Part shown: one piece after another, positions 1 through 7,429 of the stretch
How the letters are laid out: each line of letters begins with the position of its first letter
How positions within the stretch are numbered: the stretch's first letter is position 1
Assembly: GCF_012221945.1 (NCBI RefSeq)
Contig: NZ_CP032549.1
Coordinates: forward strand, 2,294,001 to 2,358,000
From: Glutamicibacter mishrai
GTDB lineage: Bacteria > Actinomycetota > Actinomycetes > Actinomycetales > Micrococcaceae
Direction of reading: 5' to 3'
Length of the DNA stretch: 64,000 nt
Notes under the pieces: model-generated
The model's database searches: none
What the model saw: only the letters and a program-made list of their open reading frames with translations
What the model was told of the DNA's origin: nothing
Program-made: the position numbers and the translations under genes

Positions 1-1
1 G

Positions 2-1648
2 ACTGATCCAAACTTCCCTAATTCCTACGCTGGCTTCTCGGACCCCAAGGACGTTGCGCGTGTAGAAGAGCGCACCTTCATCTGCTCGAAGAAGAAGGAA
101 GACGCCGGCTTCACCAATAACTGGGAAGACCCGGACAAGATGAAGTCCATGCTCAATGGGCTGTTCGACGGCTCGATGCGCGGACGCACGATGTACGTGA
201 TCCCGTTTGTCATGGGACCACTGGACGCGGAAACTCCTGCCTACGGTGTGGAAATCACCGACTCCGCCTACGTGGTCGCATCCATGCGCATCATGGCCAG
301 GATCGGCACCGAGGTCCTGCGCAAGATGGAAGCGGAGAACGCCTTCTTCGTGCCAGCCTTGCACTCGGTGGGCGCACCGCTCAAGCCGGGCCAGGAAGAC
401 GTTGCATGGCCATGCAATGAGAACAAGTGGATCGTACACTTCCCAGAAGAGCGCTCCATCATGTCCTACGGTTCGGGCTACGGCGGCAACGCGCTGCTGG
501 GCAAGAAGTGCTACTCGCTGCGTATCGCTTCGGCGATGGCCCGCGATGAGGGCTGGCTTGCAGAGCACATGCTCATCTTGAAGCTGACCAGCCCGCAGAA
601 CAAGGCGTACCACATTGCCGCGGCCTTCCCATCGGCCTGCGGCAAGACCAACCTCGCGCTGCTGGATCCGACCATCGAAGGCTGGAAGGCCGAGACCCTG
701 GGCGATGACATCAACTGGATGCGCATCGGCAAGGACGGCGAGCTGCGCGGCGTCAACCCTGAGTACGGCCTGTTCGGCGTGGCTCCAGGCACCGGCTGGT
801 CCACCAATCCGAACGCCATGCGCGCCATCTCCAAGGGCAACAACATCTTCACCAACGTTGCGCTGACCGATGAGGGCGGCGTCTGGTGGGAAGGCATGAC
901 CGACGAGGCTCCAGCGCACCTGACCGACTGGCTGGGCAACGACTGGACCCCTGAGTCCGGCCGTCCCGCTGCGCACCCGAACTCGCGCTTCTGCACCCCG
1001 ATCGATCAGGTCGACATGCTCTCCGAGGACTACTACTCGCCAAATGGCGTGAAGATCGACGCGATCCTGTTCGGCGGCCGCCGCAAGACCACCATCCCGC
1101 TGGTGACCGAAGCACGCAGCTGGACCAACGGCATCTTCATGGGTTCGACCCTGTCCTCGGAGACCACCGCGGCCGCTGCCGGCGCAACCGGCGTGATCCG
1201 CCGCGACCCAATGGCGATGCTGCCATTCATCGGCTACAACGCAGGCGACTACCTGAACCACTGGGACAAGATCTCGGACAAGCTCAACCCGGAGCAGATG
1301 CCGAAGATCTTCCTGGTCAACTGGTTCCGCCGCACCGCTGACGGCGGTTTCGCATGGCCAGGGTTCGGCGACAACTCGCGCGTGCTCAAGTGGGCCATCG
1401 AGCGCATTGAAGGCACCGCTGACGCCAAGGAGACCATCATCGGCAACGTGCCAACCGGCGAATCGTTGGACCTGACCGGTCTGGAAGGCTTCACCCCGGC
1501 CGACGTCGAGGTCGCAGTGGCCGTCAACAAGGATGAATGGGCCACCGAAGTCGAGGGCATCGAAGAATGGTACGCCAACTTCGGCGATGCTTTGCCAGCC
1601 TCGCTGCGTGCCGAGCTCGACGGCCTCAAGGAACGACTGGGCGCCTAG
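2..1648 (+). CDS. pckG: Phosphoenolpyruvate carboxykinase (GTP), 5'-truncated by window edge
   Basis: GTP-dependent PEPCK converts oxaloacetate plus GTP to phosphoenolpyruvate, GDP and CO2, the committing cytosolic step of gluconeogenesis. The frame is open from base 2, so the true start lies outside the window; an internal ATG at 140 is not the start because strong PEPCK sequence precedes it. Visible hallmarks are [15 protein letters not shown], the P-loop-like [13 protein letters not shown], the following GDDINWM, and [12 protein letters not shown], all typical of the GTP-type family rather than the ATP-type. About 548 residues are present of a usual ~605. A strong terminator hairpin follows at 1681. 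Identification is very secure. Confidence 0.97.
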   Translation, partial: TDPNFPNSYAGFSDPKDVARVEERTFICSKKKEDAGFTNNWEDPDKMKSMLNGLFDGSMRGRTMYVIPFVMGPLDAETPAYGVEITDSAYVVASMRIMARIGTEVLRKMEAENAFFVPALHSVGAPLKPGQEDVAWPCNENKWIVHFPEERSIMSYGSGYGGNALLGKKCYSLRIASAMARDEGWLAEHMLILKLTSPQNKAYHIAAAFPSACGKTNLALLDPTIEGWKAETLGDDINWMRIGKDGELRGVNPEYGLFGVAPGTGWSTNPNAMRAISKGNNIFTNVALTDEGGVWWEGMTDEAPAHLTDWLGNDWTPESGRPAAHPNSRFCTPIDQVDMLSEDYYSPNGVKIDAILFGGRRKTTIPLVTEARSWTNGIFMGSTLSSETTAAAAGATGVIRRDPMAMLPFIGYNAGDYLNHWDKISDKLNPEQMPKIFLVNWFRRTADGGFAWPGFGDNSRVLKWAIERIEGTADAKETIIGNVPTGESLDLTGLEGFTPADVEVAVAVNKDEWATEVEGIEEWYANFGDALPASLRAELDGLKERLGA

Positions 1649-1680
1649 CAAAACTGGATCTCCCGCAGATCCGCGAATGG

Positions 1681-1720
1681 GAATGCCCCGGCCACTGGAC
1701 TTCCAGTGGCCGGGGCATTC
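1681..1720 (+). terminator. Hairpin terminator after pckG
   Basis: Perfect 18-bp inverted repeat with a 4-nt loop begins 32 bases after the pckG stop codon. There is no long T-run, so termination strength is inferred. Confidence 0.7.
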
Positions 1721-1816
1721 CCATGCCCAGCCAAGTAATTGTCACAATCTGGGTACAGTTTCCACACACCGGGTTGAAGTGGGTGCAAAATCAACTATGT
1801 GTGAAAAGATTGCCCT

Positions 1817-2344
1817 ATGGTTTTGGCACGATTGATTCTCGGGCTGCTGTGCTTGTCGCCCATGACTGGCTACGAGCTCAAGAAGCACTTTGACTCCTCT
1901 ATCAACCACTTCTGGAACGCAGACAAGGCGCAGATCTACCGCACGTTGGCGCAGCTGGTGGACAAGGGATACGCCACCGTGCGCACCGTCGCGCAATCGA
2001 ACTACCCGGACCGCCAGGAGCACCACATCACCGAAACAGGACGCGAGGCCTTGGCCCAGTGGCTTTCTGCCGGGGCAGTGCAGTCTCCCGAACGGGATCC
2101 CTTCATGGGGCAGGTGTTCTTTGCCGCCGAACTCGAGCGCGATGAGATCCAGAATCTGCTGGAGGAACGCCGCCAAGCCACGCAGTACACCCTCGATGAC
2201 TACCTTTCCCAGCGCGAAGGCATTGACATGCGCGCCGCTGCGGACCGTCGCAGCTTCCTGATGGCTGCCACACTTGACCATGCAATCCGACAACAAGCCG
2301 CAGAGCTGGAATGGCTCGACGCGGTATTGGAGTACTTGCCATGA
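1817..2344 (+). CDS. PadR-family transcriptional regulator
   Basis: 175-residue PadR-type repressor. The N-terminal winged helix (residues ~5-80) shows the family pattern LGLLCLSPMTGYELKKHF, then a DKAQIYRTLAQLVDKGY recognition region and a wing with HHITETGREAL. Residues ~90-175 form the helical Vir_act_alpha_C-type dimerisation domain. PadR proteins usually repress an adjacent gene in response to phenolic or drug-like ligands; the ligand here is unknown. Its stop overlaps the start of the downstream hydrolase (ATGA), so the two are translationally coupled and probably co-regulated. No convincing Shine-Dalgarno is visible before the ATG. Confidence 0.88.
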   Translation: MVLARLILGLLCLSPMTGYELKKHFDSSINHFWNADKAQIYRTLAQLVDKGYATVRTVAQSNYPDRQEHHITETGREALAQWLSAGAVQSPERDPFMGQVFFAAELERDEIQNLLEERRQATQYTLDDYLSQREGIDMRAAADRRSFLMAATLDHAIRQQAAELEWLDAVLEYLP

Positions 2345-3423
2345 CTGCAGCCAAAGACCAGAACAAGACCCCTGCAAGCAGTGCGGCACGCGATGCCACC
2401 GATTATCCGGAAGTGCATCCCGGCCGGCATCACGATGCCCAGCGTTCGATGCAGACGCTGGTGTTCCTCCATGGCGGAAACGTCGGCAACTGGAGCTGGG
2501 ACCCGCAGGTGCTGGCCTTTGGCGACTACAACATCCTGACCCTCCATCTGCCGGCCTTCGGCGCCCGGTTCGAGGAGACCTGGGAAGGCCTGGAATCCGC
2601 CGCCGATGACGTCGCGGCCTTGATCGCCGACGAAGTTTCCGAAGGCGGCGTGCACCTGGTGGGCATGTCCCTCGGTGGCGTCATCGCGCTGCACGTGGCG
2701 GCACGGCATCCGGAACTCGTTGACTCCGTGCTGATCACCGGAACACCGGTGACCGGTGTGGGCCAGGCAGCCAGGGCCTTCCAGAGGATGCAGCTCAAGC
2801 TCATCGGCAGCGAGTGGTACTGGCGTTTCCAAGCCGGAGCCTACGGCATGGTGGACGACGAGCGGGAACTGTTCACCGAGCACGGGGTGAAGCTGAAAGC
2901 CGAGAACCTGCGGGCCATCATGGACGAGATGGAGCCCGGGGGACTTCCGGAGAAGCTCGACTCCTACCAGGGTCCGGTGCTGGCCCTGGTCGGAGCCAAG
3001 GAGCCGAAGGTGGTGCAGAAATCCTTCGAGGCGCTGCGCGCCAAGCTCCCGCAGGTGATCACGCGCGTGGTCCCTGGCATGCACCACCAATGGAACATCG
3101 AGAACCCGATCCTGTTCAACTCGGTGCTGCGCAAGTGGATCTCAGAGGAAGGGCTGCACCAGATCCTGGTGGACCCGCAGGCCGCGAAACCGGCACGCGG
3201 CGCCAAGGCTGCGCCAGTCGAGCAGCCTGCCGAAGCTCCGGAATCCGAAGACCGCGATGCCGATCTGCCGGCACCGCCAGTCCAGGGGGCGGAGGCGAGG
3301 AAGCCTGGAAAGCTCGGCGGCAAAATCTATCCGCGGAAGCTGGATCCGAAGAAACTCGACTTCAAGAAGAAGGCCCCGCAGCAGGGCGATCACCCGGAAT
3401 CTGCCGCGGATACCGGAAAATAG
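2341..3423 (+). CDS. Alpha/beta-fold hydrolase
   Basis: Cytosolic serine hydrolase of about 360 residues. The oxyanion-hole segment FLHGGNVGNWSW, the nucleophile elbow GMSLGG (residues ~108-113) and the late histidine segment GMHHQWNIENP fit the alpha/beta hydrolase fold. The ATG at 2341 is chosen over one at 2311 because it overlaps the PadR stop in an ATGA coupling. After the catalytic domain (~residue 280) there is an Ala/Pro/Lys-rich, low-complexity tail of about 80 residues that is not part of the fold and is probably disordered. The substrate is unknown; the PadR neighbour suggests a xenobiotic or phenolic ester, which is only inference. Confidence 0.85.
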   Translation: MTAAKDQNKTPASSAARDATDYPEVHPGRHHDAQRSMQTLVFLHGGNVGNWSWDPQVLAFGDYNILTLHLPAFGARFEETWEGLESAADDVAALIADEVSEGGVHLVGMSLGGVIALHVAARHPELVDSVLITGTPVTGVGQAARAFQRMQLKLIGSEWYWRFQAGAYGMVDDERELFTEHGVKLKAENLRAIMDEMEPGGLPEKLDSYQGPVLALVGAKEPKVVQKSFEALRAKLPQVITRVVPGMHHQWNIENPILFNSVLRKWISEEGLHQILVDPQAAKPARGAKAAPVEQPAEAPESEDRDADLPAPPVQGAEARKPGKLGGKIYPRKLDPKKLDFKKKAPQQGDHPESAADTGK

Positions 3424-3435
3424 CGGCAAAAAAGT

Positions 3436-3470
3436 GCTGCAGGTGGATCCCCCATGATTCCACCTGCAGC
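3436..3470. terminator. Bidirectional terminator between convergent hydrolase and hmp
   Basis: 12-bp perfect stem (GCTGCAGGTGGA / complement) with an 11-nt loop sits between the converging genes, with an A-run on the left side that would be a T-run for the minus strand. Confidence 0.65.
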
Positions 3471-3490
3471 GCAGTTGCAAGACCTGGATG

Positions 3491-4666
3491 CTAGGCGGCC
3501 AGCCACACATCCGGGCCGAAGACCTCATAGTGGATCCGCTCGGCTGGGATGCCGGCTTCCAGTGCCTGGCTGCGCACCGCATGCATGAATGGCAGCGGGC
3601 CGCACAGGTACACCTCAGCGTCCTCGGCCAGTGCATCGGTCAGATCCATGTAGCCGGCCTTGGCGTTCAGCTCTTCCGGCAGTTCGCCGCGTTCGAACCA
3701 GGTGCCCAGGGTGGCCTGGGGCAGCTTGGCGATGGAATCGAGCATCTGCTCGCGCAATGGCCAGGCGCCCACTTCCTGGTCTGCATGCAGCACGGTGACC
3801 TTGCGGTTGGAGCCGCGTGCGGCCAGGGTCTGCAGCGCGGCGGCGCTCGGGGTGCAGCCGATGCCAGCGGTAGCGATCACCAGCGGCGCGCCCTCCTCAT
3901 CGATGACCAGATCGCCATACGGATTCGACAGCTCGAGCACGTCGCCGAGCTTCAGGTCGTTGTGGATGACCGGGGAGAATTCGCCGTTCACATCCAGCTT
4001 GACGGTGATGGTGCGGCGGTTGGCCTGCTCGATATCGCCGCTCAGGGTGTACTGGCGAACCTGGCGGACGCCGTCGGCCATCGGCATGCGGACCGAAATG
4101 AACTGCCCTGGCTTGGCGACCGTTGCCGGGGTGTCGTCAGCTGGCTCGAAGCTGAAGCTGACCGAATCGACACCGGTTTCGGTGCGTTCGACAAGCTTCC
4201 ACGGGGTGTAGATCTCGGCGTTGGCCTGCTGCGCGTACAAGCCCTTCTCGATCTTGATCAGCGCATGGGCCATCAGCCAGTACACCTCGGTCCAGGCCTC
4301 GGCGATCTCCGGGGTCAGTGCATCGCCCAGGTCTTCGGCGATGGCATCGAAGAGGTGCTTGTAGACGATCGGGTACTGCTCCTCGATGACACCGAGGGAG
4401 GTGTGCTTGTGGGCCACGCGGGCGAGCATGGTTTCCGGGGTGACGCCCGGGTGCTTGACCAGGTAGGTTGCGAAGACCGCGATGGATCCTGCCAAGGCCT
4501 GTTGCTGGGTGCCGTTCTTCTGGTTCGAGCGGGAGAAGATTCCGTTGAGCAGTTCAGGGTGGGCGGCGAACAGGCGGTTGTAGAAGTTCGGGGTAATGCT
4601 GGAAATGCGCTCTGCGATGATCGGCAGCGTGGCTTCAATGACCGGGAAGGACTTGGTGGACAGCAT
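3491..4666 (-). CDS. hmp: Flavohemoglobin (nitric oxide dioxygenase)
   Basis: Oxidises NO to nitrate using O2 and NAD(P)H. The 391-residue protein has the full three-domain layout: globin (residues ~1-140, proximal His88 in VAHKHTSLG), FAD-binding (~150-260, RQYTLSG) and NAD-binding (~265-391, GIGCTPSAAAL and FGPDVW at the C terminus). Length matches the family (~395). It lies downstream of nsrR on the same strand, and the 144-bp gap carries an NsrR-type dyad 27 bp before the start, so NO-responsive repression is expected. A GGAGACC-like ribosome site precedes the start. Confidence 0.96.
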   Translation of the reverse strand: MLSTKSFPVIEATLPIIAERISSITPNFYNRLFAAHPELLNGIFSRSNQKNGTQQQALAGSIAVFATYLVKHPGVTPETMLARVAHKHTSLGVIEEQYPIVYKHLFDAIAEDLGDALTPEIAEAWTEVYWLMAHALIKIEKGLYAQQANAEIYTPWKLVERTETGVDSVSFSFEPADDTPATVAKPGQFISVRMPMADGVRQVRQYTLSGDIEQANRRTITVKLDVNGEFSPVIHNDLKLGDVLELSNPYGDLVIDEEGAPLVIATAGIGCTPSAAALQTLAARGSNRKVTVLHADQEVGAWPLREQMLDSIAKLPQATLGTWFERGELPEELNAKAGYMDLTDALAEDAEVYLCGPLPFMHAVRSQALEAGIPAERIHYEVFGPDVWLAA

Positions 4667-4692
4667 CGGGTCTCCTTGGGCGTAGGGTATTA

Positions 4693-4711
4693 CTTGTATC
4701 TGAAATACAAG
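4693..4711. promoter_or_regulatory. Putative NsrR operator upstream of hmp
   Basis: CTTGTATCT-G-AAATACAAG is a 9-1-9 dyad with one mismatch, matching the half-site geometry of NsrR boxes (11-1-11, AAATrCA core). It lies 27 bp upstream of hmp and just downstream of nsrR. Binding is inferred from sequence only. Confidence 0.6.
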
Positions 4712-4810
4712 ATTTATGATTCATTTCTACGCTCAGTAGAAAAGGATTGCAAATCAATCGGCCGGTTTCGCAACAGAAGTGACCGGTATCACTTCATGGG
4801 TGAAGTGGAA

Positions 4811-5269
4811 CTAGGAAATGCCGCGCACCGTAGGGAAGGGGAGCAGCGTGATGGGCTCCGCTGCTGACGTCGGGCAGATATCCCTGATAGTCAGCGGATC
4901 CAGCGAGGCGTAGAAGGCTTCGCGCGCCTGGCGGAAGACTGCCCGCAGGCGGCAGTTGCCCGAGAGCGGGCAGTTGGATTGCGCGTCATGATCGGTGCAG
5001 TCCACGATATCGGTGCGCTTGTCCAATTTGCGCAGCAGCCCGCCGAGGGAAAAATCCATCGCTTGGCTGCTCAGGGCGGCGCCGCCGTTGCGGCCGCGGG
5101 TGACCTGCAGGATGCCCAGCGTGCGCAGTTCCAGCACTGCCTTGGCAACGTGGTTGTAGGGAACCCCGACCGAATCGGCGATCTCGCGGCTGGTCAGTTG
5201 CCCGGTGCCGGGAGTTGCCAGGACCATCACGGTCCGCAGGCACACGTCGGTGAAGGCACTGAGTTTCAT
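4811..5269 (-). CDS. nsrR: NO-sensing Rrf2-family repressor NsrR
   Basis: Rrf2-type regulator of about 152 residues that senses NO through an iron-sulphur cluster. The N-terminal winged helix contains LTSREIADSVGVPYNHVAK, and Cys91, Cys100 and Cys106 (C-x8-C-x5-C) are the ligand triad used for [4Fe-4S] binding in characterised NsrR proteins. The GTG at 5278 would add three residues, but the ATG at 5269 sits 7 nt after a TAGAGT -10 box, so a leaderless start there is preferred. The adjacent hmp gene and its dyad operator support NsrR over IscR or RsrR. Confidence 0.9.
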   Translation of the reverse strand: MKLSAFTDVCLRTVMVLATPGTGQLTSREIADSVGVPYNHVAKAVLELRTLGILQVTRGRNGGAALSSQAMDFSLGGLLRKLDKRTDIVDCTDHDAQSNCPLSGNCRLRAVFRQAREAFYASLDPLTIRDICPTSAAEPITLLPFPTVRGIS

Positions 5270-5297
5270 GCTTCCCACTCTACGCGGGAAAAGCGCT

Positions 5298-5330
5298 TCG
5301 GGGTCGGCATAGTGACTATGCCGACCCCGA
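5298..5330. terminator. Strong hairpin between nsrR and the upstream minus-strand gene
   Basis: Perfect 16-bp inverted repeat with a single central base, extending further with flanking TTC/GAA pairs. It lies 16 nt past the stop of the hypothetical gene at 5347-5817 and upstream of the nsrR promoter. Confidence 0.7.
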
Positions 5331-5346
5331 AAGCACCCGATGCGGG

Positions 5347-5817
5347 CTAGAGCGCGTTGGCCCAGATGGCTTCCGCCGACTCCGCCGCCGGCTCATCGAA
5401 GTGCCATTCTCCGCCTGGCTCGGCAGGCATGGTGTATGGCTGGACGATCGCGAGGGCTGCGCCGATGCGGTGTTCGGCCACCACGTGGATCGCGTCGCGG
5501 TCGTTTTCCTGCAGCAGAACGTCCGAGGCAATAGCGATGGCCTCGAAGTGGGTGCCCTGCTGGTTCAGTACCTGGACCAGATCGGCAGCCATGGCTTCGG
5601 TGTCGATGTCGGCGTCCGGATCCTCCGGGTCATCCGTCGGCGGAACAGCGATCAGACGCAGCTCAGGCTCGTCCTCGCCGTCTTTGGGCTCCAGTGCGAT
5701 GGCGAAGGGGAGGAACACACCCTGCTCTTCAAGCTGTTCGCGAGCCACGCCCAGGGCGGTGCCCAGAACCTTGTTCAGGGCGTCCTTGACGCCCTCATCC
5801 AATGATTCGAGATTCAT
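5347..5817 (-). CDS. Conserved acidic hypothetical protein
   Basis: 156-residue protein that I do not recognise. It is soluble, strongly acidic (a DDPEDPDADIDTE stretch near residues 62-75) and rich in Ala/Glu; no signal peptide, membrane segment or catalytic motif is visible. A good ribosome site (AAAGGGAAG) precedes the ATG. It follows manB on the same strand with only 12 bp between, so the two are probably co-transcribed, and a strong hairpin ends the unit. Codon usage matches the neighbours, so it is a genuine gene; function unknown. Confidence 0.75.
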   Translation of the reverse strand: MNLESLDEGVKDALNKVLGTALGVAREQLEEQGVFLPFAIALEPKDGEDEPELRLIAVPPTDDPEDPDADIDTEAMAADLVQVLNQQGTHFEAIAIASDVLLQENDRDAIHVVAEHRIGAALAIVQPYTMPAEPGGEWHFDEPAAESAEAIWANAL

Positions 5818-5829
5818 GTCTTCCCTTTG

Positions 5830-7254
5830 CTAGTTGGTGACGTTTTCTCCGCGCACGATGGCCAAAACGGCATCGCGCAGGGGCTCAATAATTTCTGCGG
5901 TGCGGCCCTCGCCATTAAAGCGAAGGTACGGTTCGGTGTTGGACGGGCGCAGGTTGATCCACCAGCTGCCGTCGGTAGCCGAAATGGTCGTGCCATCCAT
6001 GGTCATCACATCTACCGGCTGTCCGTCAAAGTGCTCGAGCACCCGGGCGGTGGCAGCTTCCTTGTCCTCGACCTGGGAATTGATCTCCCCGGTGGCAACG
6101 TAGGGCTCGTATTCGGCACCCAGTTCCGAGAGCGGAAGGTCCTGCTCGCCCAGCGCGGCCAGCACGTGCATGGCTGCGAGCATGCCGGTGTCGGCATTGT
6201 AGAAGTCGCGGAAGTAATAGTGGGCGGAGTGCTCGCCGCCGAAGACCGCGCCCTGGGCTGCCATCTCGGCCTTGATGAAGGAGTGTCCTACGCGGGTCAT
6301 CACCGGGGTTCCGCCGGACTTCGTGACGAACTCCGGGACCGCCTTGGAAGTGATCAAGTTGTGGATGATTACCGGGTTCTGCTCTCCGGTAGCCTGGACG
6401 CGAGCGATTTCGCGGACCGCAACCAAGGCGGTGATGGCCGATGGGGACAGCGGAAGGCCGCGTTCGTCGATCACGAAGCAACGGTCGGCGTCGCCGTCGA
6501 AAGCCAGACCCAGATCGGCACCGTGCTCCAGCACGGCGGCCTGCAGGTCCTTCAGGTTTTCCGGTTCCAGCGGGTTGGCCGGGTGGTTAGGGAAGGTCCC
6601 GTCCAGTTCGAAGTACAGCGGGACGATTTCCAGCGGCAGGGCCGAAAGCACGGTGTCGCCAAGCACTGCTGGGGTGGTCATGCCACCCATGCCGTTGCCC
6701 GCGTCCACCACGATCTTCAACGGGCGAATGTCCGAGAGATCAACCAGCTCACGCAGGTAGGCGGCGTAATCGGCGAGGACATCGCGCTCGCTGATAGTTC
6801 CCTGCGGGGCATCGCCGGAAACCGGCAAGCCCTCATTGACGTATTGCTGGGCCAGATCGCGGATATCGAACAGGCCGGTGGCCGAAGAGATCGGGCGGGC
6901 GCCGGCCTTGGACATCTTGATGCCGTTGTACTGGGCCGGGTTGTGGCTGGCGGTGAAAACCACGCCGGCCGCATCCAGCTTGCCCGAGGCGAAGTAGAGC
7001 TCGTCGGTGGAAATCAATCCGAGCATGACGACGTTTGCGCCACGGTAGGTGGCACCTCGGGCGAAGGCCTGGGCGAATTCTGCTGAGGATGGGCGCATGT
7101 CGCCGCCAACCAAAACATCCTTGCCGGCCAGGGACAAGACATCAACAAAGGCTGCGCCGATAGCTTCTATCGCTTCGGCATTCAGGCTCTCGCCGACTAC
7201 GCCACGAACGTCGTAGGCCTTAAAGCTCTGATTAAGATCAATTTCTTCACTCAC
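5830..7254 (-). CDS. manB: Phosphomannomutase/phosphoglucomutase
   Basis: 474-residue alpha-D-phosphohexomutase interconverting hexose 6-phosphate and 1-phosphate for GDP-mannose or glycan precursors. Key motifs: the phosphoserine loop TASHNPAQYNGIK (Ser103), the Mg-binding DGDADRCF (~residue 250), the sugar loop GEHSAHYYFRDF and the phosphate-binding RPSNTEPYLR near the C terminus. The start is GTG; a TAGGCT box ends 7 nt upstream, so the transcript is probably leaderless. PMM versus PGM preference cannot be decided from sequence. The symbol follows actinobacterial usage. Confidence 0.92.
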   Translation of the reverse strand: MSEEIDLNQSFKAYDVRGVVGESLNAEAIEAIGAAFVDVLSLAGKDVLVGGDMRPSSAEFAQAFARGATYRGANVVMLGLISTDELYFASGKLDAAGVVFTASHNPAQYNGIKMSKAGARPISSATGLFDIRDLAQQYVNEGLPVSGDAPQGTISERDVLADYAAYLRELVDLSDIRPLKIVVDAGNGMGGMTTPAVLGDTVLSALPLEIVPLYFELDGTFPNHPANPLEPENLKDLQAAVLEHGADLGLAFDGDADRCFVIDERGLPLSPSAITALVAVREIARVQATGEQNPVIIHNLITSKAVPEFVTKSGGTPVMTRVGHSFIKAEMAAQGAVFGGEHSAHYYFRDFYNADTGMLAAMHVLAALGEQDLPLSELGAEYEPYVATGEINSQVEDKEAATARVLEHFDGQPVDVMTMDGTTISATDGSWWINLRPSNTEPYLRFNGEGRTAEIIEPLRDAVLAIVRGENVTN

Positions 7255-7429
7255 ACCTTTCAGCCTACCGGTTTGACTGATTCAAATCATCGAGAATGGC
7301 GCAATTGTGCATGGGAAATGCCTAACACTTCCGCTAAATATGGGTTCTACGCACCCTCAGATTCCTTGTTCTTGCACAAATCGGTGGGGCCGGGGCTAAA
7401 TCCGGGGAGGAAACTGAAATACTTGAGCC

